From Thiocapsa sp. UBA6158 (GTDB taxonomy: Bacteria; Pseudomonadota; Gammaproteobacteria; Chromatiales; Chromatiaceae), in assembly GCF_002423035.1 (NCBI RefSeq), contig NZ_DIUM01000125.1, forward strand, positions 1-27,498: a stretch of DNA of 27,498 nt, given 5' to 3'. The translations under genes and the position numbers were made by a program. The notes below the pieces were generated by a model. That model saw nothing but the letters and a program-made list of their open reading frames with translations, made no database searches and was not told where the DNA came from. Shown here in pieces: positions 23,207-27,498 of the stretch (position 1 is its first letter; each line of letters opens with the position of its first letter).

Positions 23207-23643
23207 TCGTGCGGCGTCTTCGCGCCTTCTTGGTCGATCGTCAAGACCTTGCAGTCGAGCCCGCCTGCGCGATCGGCGGCTTGGGCCCTTTGGGCCGTGG
23301 CGACGGCGTAGAATCCGGCGGCATCGGCCTTGCCCAAACTCAGCTTGTACCAGCCGTCGGGGCTTTCATCCGCAAACGGCAGGCTGTAAACGGGATCCGC
23401 ACAGACCATACCGGACTTGGCAGCGTTCAGTTCACCTGCATAGCGGCTACAATTGGCGCGAAAGCGCTCCTGAGCCATCGCGATGCCGACCAAGGCTGTT
23501 TGTCCGTCCGTGCGTCGCGCTTTGCGGATTTGGTCCTGATAGGCGGGGAAGGCCACGGTGGCGAGGATGGCGATCACCGCGATGACGATCAGGAGCTCGA
23601 TGAGCGTGAAGCCGATTCGGTGTCTTATGAGTGTCCTTGCCAT
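23194..23643 (-). CDS. pilE: type IV pilin PilE-like
   Basis: This 149-residue pilin is the first gene of the minus-strand cluster. The leader MARTLIRHRIG is cleaved before FTLIELLIVIAVIAILATVAFPAYQDQIRKARRTDGQTAL, a classic prepilin helix with Glu at +5. The C-terminal half has four cysteines (NCSRY, VCADP, LDCKV, ECWR), compatible with the D-region disulfide of PilE. In Pseudomonas a PilE-like minor pilin lies last, after pilY1; here it leads the operon. The start is the ATG at 23643; the upstream region is shared with the divergent lipoprotein. Confidence 0.87.
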   Translation of the reverse strand: MARTLIRHRIGFTLIELLIVIAVIAILATVAFPAYQDQIRKARRTDGQTALVGIAMAQERFRANCSRYAGELNAAKSGMVCADPVYSLPFADESPDGWYKLSLGKADAAGFYAVATAQRAQAADRAGGLDCKVLTIDQEGAKTPHECWR

Positions 23644-23760
23644 TCGCGTGTCAGTGCCGTCGAGCCGGGTGGTGCGAGTGACCGCGCCGATGGGGTCTAG
23701 GCGTCGGTCGCCGTATCATCGCGTGTACGGTGGAGTATGAGTACATTTCGTGTAATTTTC

Positions 23761-23778
23761 CAGTGTCGACGAACACTG
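23761..23778. promoter_or_regulatory. inverted repeat between divergent pilE and lipoprotein genes
   Basis: CAGTGT and ACACTG are separated by CGACGA within the 212-base divergent gap. This is a candidate operator for one or both transcription units. No clear -35/-10 or sigma-54 site was found nearby. Confidence 0.3.
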
Positions 23779-23855
23779 TTGGCCAAGCGGCTCGGCAAGC
23801 TCTCGGCGTCGCTCGCCACCATATCGACCTCTACCAGGCAACCAACCGGAAACTC

Positions 23856-24434
23856 ATGACTGCGAACACCCTGATCCGATCAGCCATCGTTGGCGGGCTG
23901 CTCTTTCTGATCGGTGGTTGCCAAACCCTCGTGCGTGAATCCGTGGAGACCGGTTGGGTGGCGCTCCCTGCGGGCAGCACACTGACGCTGAACCGGCCGG
24001 TGTCGATCCCGCCCGGGCGGGCGCGGGTCTTCCTGTCGGATCGGGGCGCGCGAGGTGCGGGCGGCGGGACGAGCTGTGTCCTCGAGGTCCGTCGGATCGA
24101 TCATGAGGGCATCCAGAGCATCCCGGCCGGCGAGATCCCGATCACCCGTGTGCAGAATTATGTCGCTTTGGTGTCCGGCCGTGTTCCGACGCCGAGTCTG
24201 GATCGGAGCCTTCGCTTCCAACTGGCCGGTCACGGCGACAGCGGCGGGTCGCAGATGATTCGTCCGGGCTATCACTTTTGGCTGGACGACAGCCATGACC
24301 CGAATCTGATGCGCATGACCTGTTTGGGGCGGCTCGATGATCCGGCTTATACAAGGGCGCCGACGCTTGCCGAGATCCGCGCCGTGTTGGGTGATGTCGC
24401 GACCTTGACGGTAGCGCTTGCGACGGTGCCTTGA
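23856..24434 (+). CDS. hypothetical lipoprotein
   Basis: The ATG at 23856 (GGAAA just upstream) gives 192 residues with a lipoprotein signal: a polar start MTANTLIRSA, a hydrophobic run and the lipobox LIGGC with C22 as the lipid-modified residue. Q at +2 rather than D suggests outer-membrane sorting. After the signal comes VALPAGSTLTLNRPVSIPPGRARVFL, with further beta-rich text and two more cysteines (SCVLEVR and MTCLG). I do not recognise the family confidently. A start 42 codons earlier is open but would bury the signal. It is divergent from pilE. Confidence 0.7.
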   Translation: MTANTLIRSAIVGGLLFLIGGCQTLVRESVETGWVALPAGSTLTLNRPVSIPPGRARVFLSDRGARGAGGGTSCVLEVRRIDHEGIQSIPAGEIPITRVQNYVALVSGRVPTPSLDRSLRFQLAGHGDSGGSQMIRPGYHFWLDDSHDPNLMRMTCLGRLDDPAYTRAPTLAEIRAVLGDVATLTVALATVP

Positions 24435-24516
24435 GCGTCGCCCGGGAATCCCGGTATGCGCGCGTTTGTCCCGGCTGACCTACCGAGCCTTTCCGAGCGG
24501 GACTGCCGGGGCGAGC

Positions 24517-24585
24517 GTAGGGGCGACTTGAGTCGCCCATTCGTCGTGGTCTGCGAACTACTGACGTGGCGACTCAAGTCGCCCC
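24517..24585. repeat. REP-like inverted pair
   Basis: GGGGCGACTTGAGTCGCC (24520-24537, preceded by GTAG) and its exact reverse complement GGCGACTCAAGTCGCCCC (24568-24585) are separated by 30 bases. Each half is itself a hairpin (GGCGACT / AGTCGCC, loop TG). Palindromes headed by GTAG match the REP sequences associated with RAYT transposases in gammaproteobacteria. No RAYT gene is in the window. The right half forms the last codons of the neighbouring DNA glycosylase gene. Confidence 0.82.
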
Positions 24586-25406
24586 GACCTGTCAGTCGAT
24601 TCTTTCCCGGGAACGCCCTGTCCTGACTGGCAGGTCGGACACCAGTAGGTGGATCGGGCATGTTGCCCGAGACGGTCCCGCAGCAGGCCCGTCCCGCAGC
24701 GAAAGCAGGGCTTTCCGGCGCGGGCGTAGACCCAGAGGATGCCGCGACCGTCGTCGACGGTGCGCGTGATCCGGGGGCCGCCGCCGAGGTTGTTCAGGAT
24801 CAAGCGTTCCGCCCTCCTGTAGAGGGCGGTGAAGGTCTCTTCCGAGATGTCGCCCAAGCGGGTCCTCGGTGCGCAGCGCTCCAGGAAGAGGACCTCGGAT
24901 TTGTAGACGTTGCCGATGCCGCTGGCGATGCGCTGATCAAGCAGCAGATCGACGAGCTCGGTCTCGGGGTGCAAGAGATCGCGCGCGCGACGGAGCAGGG
25001 ACTCGGCGGCCGGTGCATCGCGACTCAGATCCGGCCCGAGGCGGTCTGTTCGGTCGCGTCTACGCAACCCGCGGGTGTCGAGGATCTCGACCTCTTTTGC
25101 GTTGAAACAGACGTAATCCTGTCCCGGGATGCTTAAGACGAGGGTTGCCCGATGTGCGGGCTTCTGCCAGGTCTGTCCGATCGGGTAACGATGCCAGGAA
25201 CCGTACATCCCGAGGTGGACCCGAAGCGAGGCCCCGCCTTCGAAGTCGATGAAGAGATGCTTGCCCTTGCTGGTCACTCGCAGGATCCGATCCTGTACGA
25301 GCGCCGGGATGGCGCGACCCTGCAAACGAGCGCCGTCGAGATGCTGATCAACCAAAGCGCCGGACAGGAAGGTCGCGAGCTTGTGGATGGTGTCGCCTTC
25401 TGGCAT
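24558..25406 (-). CDS. nei: Fpg/Nei-family DNA glycosylase (endonuclease VIII type)
   Basis: These enzymes remove oxidised bases and cut the abasic strand in base excision repair. The 282-residue protein begins MPEGDTIHKLA with the catalytic P2 and E3, has K49 in VTSKGKHLFIDF, the H2TH-region RIASGIGNVYKSEVLFLE, and a C-terminal zinc finger with C234, C237, C256 and C259 plus the ARSTYWCPTCQ Arg segment. The MPEGDT start is typical of Nei rather than MutM (MPELPEV). The last codons after the finger (about GRLESPRQ) are encoded by a REP-like repeat, so the tail is likely not functional. A terminator-like hairpin lies 24 bases upstream of the start. The symbol follows the subfamily and is less certain. 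Confidence 0.9.
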   Translation of the reverse strand: MPEGDTIHKLATFLSGALVDQHLDGARLQGRAIPALVQDRILRVTSKGKHLFIDFEGGASLRVHLGMYGSWHRYPIGQTWQKPAHRATLVLSIPGQDYVCFNAKEVEILDTRGLRRRDRTDRLGPDLSRDAPAAESLLRRARDLLHPETELVDLLLDQRIASGIGNVYKSEVLFLERCAPRTRLGDISEETFTALYRRAERLILNNLGGGPRITRTVDDGRGILWVYARAGKPCFRCGTGLLRDRLGQHARSTYWCPTCQSGQGVPGKESTDRSGRLESPRQ

Positions 25407-25430
25407 GGGGTGAACCGAGATCGGGCGGAC

Positions 25431-25456
25431 AAAAAAGATGCCCCGCGATCCGGGGC
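25431..25456 (-). terminator. intrinsic terminator upstream of nei
   Basis: On the minus strand GCCCCG, loop GATCG, CGGGGC is followed by ATC and then six T (25436-25431). It lies only 24 bases before the nei start and 7 bases after a TAG that closes a short open frame. It either ends a transcript from upstream or acts as an attenuator in the nei leader. Confidence 0.75.
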
Positions 25457-25463
25457 GAGCGAA

Positions 25464-25598
25464 CTAAGGAGAACTCATCGTTGCGTTTCCTTCGAGTCTG
25501 AAGGCGTCGAAGGGTTCCCGCCACGCCGGATCGGCAGGTGCGGCCTGGTGTGTTGCCACGTTGCGGCAATCCGCTCTAAACCGCGCCCGGTGCGGCAT
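25464..25598 (-). pseudogene. possible 3' remnant of a minus-strand gene
   Basis: A 44-codon frame ends with DPAWREPFDAFRLEGNATMSSP and TAG, directly before an intrinsic terminator. The terminator suggests that a real gene ended here. The first seven codons lie inside the 192-bp repeat (its outer edge is 25577), so the 5' part may have been lost to that element. Inside, GAAGGAAACGCAACG precedes an ATG that would encode only MSSP. I do not recognise the product. Confidence 0.3.
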
Positions 25599-25768
25599 GC
25601 GTAATTTGGTGGATGGTTTGGCCGCGCCGGCTCCGACGACTGTCGGAGCCGGCGCGGTTTAAAGTATTAAAAATCTTAAATTCTAAACCGCGTCTCACTG
25701 AGATCGAGGATATCTCAGAAGCTAAACGAACAATGAAAACTGCGCATGTCGCTCTGGACGCGGTTTAA
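25577..25768 (-). repeat. 192-bp MITE-like palindromic element, copy 2 (inverted)
   Basis: Read on the minus strand, this copy aligns over all 192 positions with 2207-2398, with 14 differences and no gaps. The 16-bp perfect stem is kept exactly. The AT-rich module (TTTAGAATTTAAGATTTTTA) and the TTAAACCGCG / CGCGGTTTA ends are present. It sits between an intrinsic terminator (25780-25803) and the nei leader. The two copies face each other across about 23.2 kb. Confidence 0.8.
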
Positions 25769-25779
25769 TCGCCGCTGAG

Positions 25780-25803
25780 AAAAAAACCCCGCCGGAGGCG
25801 GGG
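25780..25803 (-). terminator. intrinsic terminator (minus strand)
   Basis: On the minus strand CCCCGCC, loop TCC, GGCGGGG is followed by seven T (25786-25780). This strong canonical terminator shows that something is transcribed leftward from the 25.8-26.2 kb region. The 65-codon frame at 25882-26079 is the best candidate. Confidence 0.88.
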
Positions 25804-25881
25804 AACACGACAAGGAGTCAGACAGCCTCCGAGGAGGCTCGCGGGTTTCGAGACACACACGGGTGAAAAGTTCGACAGAAT

Positions 25882-26079
25882 CTAGTCGGAAATTCCACGG
25901 AGATCGTGTTGATGGTTTGATGCGCCGCCAGCCGCCTGCTTCGGGTCCTTCGGCAACGTCTGAATGCGCCGTCCCGGATTGATGCCGCTCCCCGGAGATC
26001 GACCGCACGGGCGCGTCCGACAAGGCCCGTCGCGTCTGCGCCACTCCTGTGCCTTGCTTTTCTGCGCCCGCAACGCCAT
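25882..26079 (-). CDS. small hypothetical basic protein
   Basis: The frame of 65 codons starts at an ATG with an excellent ribosome site (GAAGAG at 6-8 bases). The product starts MALRAQKSKAQEWRRRDGP, is strongly basic in the first half, has two cysteines (PCRTRPCGR) and ends in a polar tail (NHQHDLRGISD). An intrinsic terminator lies 78 bases beyond the stop. Third-position GC looks lower than in the neighbouring genes. I recognise no family. A longer frame on the same strand (25818-26249) is Arg-rich and less protein-like. Confidence 0.35.
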   Translation of the reverse strand: MALRAQKSKAQEWRRRDGPCRTRPCGRSPGSGINPGRRIQTLPKDPKQAAGGASNHQHDLRGISD

Positions 26080-26218
26080 GATCTCTTCGCGAGCGAAAAC
26101 GCCGCGTTGTGTCCCCTCCGATTCGGAGTCCTATCCGACACACGTTCTTCCGCACCGCTCGCCCCCACAGACCGACCCCGACCGAACGAGGTAACCTCGG
26201 TTGTCCGCTTGGACAGGG

Positions 26219-26236
26219 TCTTCGGAGATTCGAAGA
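26219..26236 (+). promoter_or_regulatory. hairpin over the HPF-like gene's ribosome site
   Basis: TCTTCG and CGAAGA flank the purine-rich GAGATT, ending two bases before the ATG at 26239. In RNA this 6-bp hairpin would place the Shine-Dalgarno-like bases in the loop and the start codon beside the stem. The effect on translation is unknown. Confidence 0.35.
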
Positions 26237-26238
26237 GT

Positions 26239-26598
26239 ATGCTGATCAAAATCGGCGGGGATACCCTCGCCTTGGACGGGGATATCCGCCGTCACATCGA
26301 GACTGAAGTGGCCAAGCTTGCCGCACGCTTCCCGGGAGAAGATCTCGAAGCCCGGGCGACCATCCAAGAGGAGTTCGACCCGCTCCATGGACACCGCGTC
26401 CGCTGCGAGCTCTCCGCGAAGATCGCCCACGGGCGCCAAATCGTCGTCCGGGACGCACGCAAGACGGCGAAGGAAGCCATCGACGAGGTCTTCGGACTCG
26501 CGCGTCGCAATCTACGCCGGGCGCGCCGTCGAATCAGTATCCCCCGCAAGCCCCCGCACGGCGCCCTGAACACGGGAACGCACGCCATCGGAGGTTGA
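26239..26598 (+). CDS. HPF/RaiA-family ribosome-associated protein
   Basis: HPF and RaiA bind the 30S decoding region and silence or dimerise ribosomes in stationary phase. The 119-residue product begins MLIKIGGDTLALDGDIRRHIETEVAKLAARFP, the beta-alpha opening of the family. It continues with a second-strand region HRVRCELSAKIAHGRQIVVRDARKTAKEAIDEVFGLARRNLRRARRR, the conserved second helix and basic patch. A short basic tail follows, with no long C-terminal dimerisation domain, so it is a short-type protein. The start is the ATG at 26239; longer frames upstream lack similarity. It is not beside rpoN, the common site of hpf, so it is likely an additional paralogue. Confidence 0.72.
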   Translation: MLIKIGGDTLALDGDIRRHIETEVAKLAARFPGEDLEARATIQEEFDPLHGHRVRCELSAKIAHGRQIVVRDARKTAKEAIDEVFGLARRNLRRARRRISIPRKPPHGALNTGTHAIGG

Positions 26599-26606
26599 TT
26601 CCCGCG

Positions 26607-26641
26607 CCCTGATCCAAGCGCCGACGTCCTTTGAATCAGGG
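26607..26641. terminator. hairpin between convergent HPF-like and SDR genes
   Basis: CCCTGATCCAA (26607-26617) pairs with TTGAATCAGGG (26631-26641) at 10 of 11 positions, with a 13-base loop. Its place between two convergent genes suggests a shared 3'-end hairpin. No T-run is present on either side. Confidence 0.35.
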
Positions 26642-26688
26642 GGCGTCTCGATGCGGTTGACCTCCTCGTCGAACCGCTTCGGAGTGCG

Positions 26689-27390
26689 TCAGGTCGATCG
26701 CAAGGTGGCCAAACCGGCATCGACTCGGATCACTTGCCCCGTCGTCATACGTGCGTCCTCCAGCAGCCACAGCGCGGCACCCGCGACGTCTTCGGGCTCC
26801 CCGATCGTGCGCAAGGGGTGCCGTTCGGCTGCCGCAGTGCGCTTTGACTCGTTTCCGAGCAAACGTTCGGCGAGCGGTGTCGCCGTCAGGGTCGGTGCGA
26901 CGGCGTTGACCCGGATGCGCGGGGCGAGCTCGGCCGCAAGCGATCGCGTCAGGGCTTCCACCGCGCCCTTCGCACTCGCAATCGAGGCGTGAAACGGCAA
27001 CCCGGTTCCGACGGCAACCGTGCTGAACAGCACGATGCTGGCGGACTCCGCCGCCTTCAGCGCCTTCATTGCACCCTGCAGCGCCCGCACCGCACCGAGT
27101 AGATTGATCTCGAGGTCTTCCGTCCACTCCTTCTCGGCCAGCCGCTCGAAGGGGCGCAGACGGATGGTGCCGGGGCAGTAGACGAGGCCATCGAGTGTCG
27201 CCGGCAGGGCATCCGCGGGGAAGTCGTTCGTTCGGACGTCCCAATGCAGACTGGTGACCGCCGGGTGATCCGGCGCCGCTTGCGGATGACGCGAGAGTTG
27301 AATCACGCGATGGCCGCGCGCGACGAGCTTCCCGAGCAGCGCGGCGCCGATGCCGGACGTGCCGCCGACGATCAAATAGGTTTTTGACAT
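26689..27390 (-). CDS. short-chain dehydrogenase/reductase-like protein, Tyr-less active site
   Basis: The 233-residue protein has the SDR cofactor motif GGTSGIGAAL (9-18), the INLLGA helix with N96, the active-site-region LFSTVAVGTG with S123 and the C-terminal RVNAVAPTLTATPLAERL. In the YxxxK catalytic motif the Lys is K141 (IASAKGA) but the Tyr position is I137. AAGGG lies before the ATG. Similar Tyr-less SDR proteins are, to my recollection, widespread in proteobacteria, so this may be a subfamily trait. Either the enzyme uses a different acid/base or it has lost redox activity. The 108 bases upstream to the window edge hold no visible gene. Confidence 0.85.
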   Translation of the reverse strand: MSKTYLIVGGTSGIGAALLGKLVARGHRVIQLSRHPQAAPDHPAVTSLHWDVRTNDFPADALPATLDGLVYCPGTIRLRPFERLAEKEWTEDLEINLLGAVRALQGAMKALKAAESASIVLFSTVAVGTGLPFHASIASAKGAVEALTRSLAAELAPRIRVNAVAPTLTATPLAERLLGNESKRTAAAERHPLRTIGEPEDVAGAALWLLEDARMTTGQVIRVDAGLATLRST

Positions 27391-27498
27391 TTCGAGCCCT
27401 TATGAAACCGGTTGAGGTGTACGAGGGCAGGTTCAGGCGCGGCGAAAGTTTTACAAGACCTGGACAGCATGCCTCTTGCCACCTATCAGTTTAAGGTA

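Larger units (their letters stand above)
25804..26238. other. 435-base stretch with no confident protein gene
   Basis: It contains the small minus-strand frame at 25882-26079, a GCCTCC-GA-GGAGGC palindrome (25825-25838), and on the plus side two short palindromes before the HPF-like gene: CGAGGT-A-ACCTCG (26187-26199) and TGTCC-GCTT-GGACA (26202-26215). Longer open frames here are Arg/Ser-rich with no family resemblance and look like shadows. A small RNA ending at the 25780-25803 terminator is possible. Confidence 0.4.

Noticed and set aside
25818..26249. 143-codon minus-strand frame ending 15 bases before a terminator
   Set aside because: Its position is attractive, but it is Arg/Ser-rich with no motif and shares the region with a better small frame having a good ribosome site. 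Kept only as an alternative.

Overview
The window is a GC-rich gammaproteobacterial chromosome segment. Its backbone, leuC-leuD-leuB-asd-fimV-truA-trpF-(trpBA)-accD-folC-dedD-cvpA-purF-metZ, is the gene order known from Pseudomonas and from purple sulfur bacteria and their relatives. The type IV pilus pieces, the protein sequences and the repeat-rich intergenic regions suggest a Chromatiales member (Thiocapsa/Allochromatium-like). That placement is inferred from family resemblance, not from a marker gene.

Region 1 (1-4760, +): leucine synthesis (leuC, leuD, leuB) and asd, the aspartate-semialdehyde branch point. The leuD-leuB gap is filled by a 192-bp MITE-like palindromic element, and the leuB-asd gap by inverted 7-bp repeat arrays. 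Region 2 (4797-8767, +): fimV, the polar hub protein, then truA. Region 3 (8876-14102, +): tightly packed trpF-trpB-trpA, then accD and folC. Region 4 (14337-18488, +): a SPOR protein (DedD), CvpA, PurF and MetZ.

Region 5 (18489-20156): a complete ISL3-family insertion sequence, with 24-bp imperfect terminal inverted repeats and an 8-bp target duplication, inserted directly after the metZ stop codon. Its transposase is broken by a 73-bp internal duplication. Removing those 73 bp restores one open frame.

Region 6 (20287-23643, -): type IV minor pilin operon pilE-fimT-pilW-pilX-pilV, converging on metZ. PilV appears truncated by a 1-nt slip in a four-C run. The next frame continues as a Pro-Glu spacer and a Cys-containing tail, and before the IS arrived it would have ended at a stop overlapping the metZ stop. 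No pilY1 is present.

Region 7 (23856-27498): a lipoprotein, a Nei/Fpg-type DNA glycosylase whose last codons lie in a REP-like repeat, about 0.8 kb with no confident gene (a second, inverted copy of the MITE-like element and two intrinsic terminators on the minus strand), an HPF/RaiA-like ribosome-associated protein, and a short-chain dehydrogenase-like protein with Ile at the usual catalytic Tyr position.

The most unusual material is the repeat layer rather than a new defence or metabolic system: the paired 192-bp elements, the modular AAACCGCG palindromes, the heptad arrays, the REP pair, and the IS-pilV-metZ junction.
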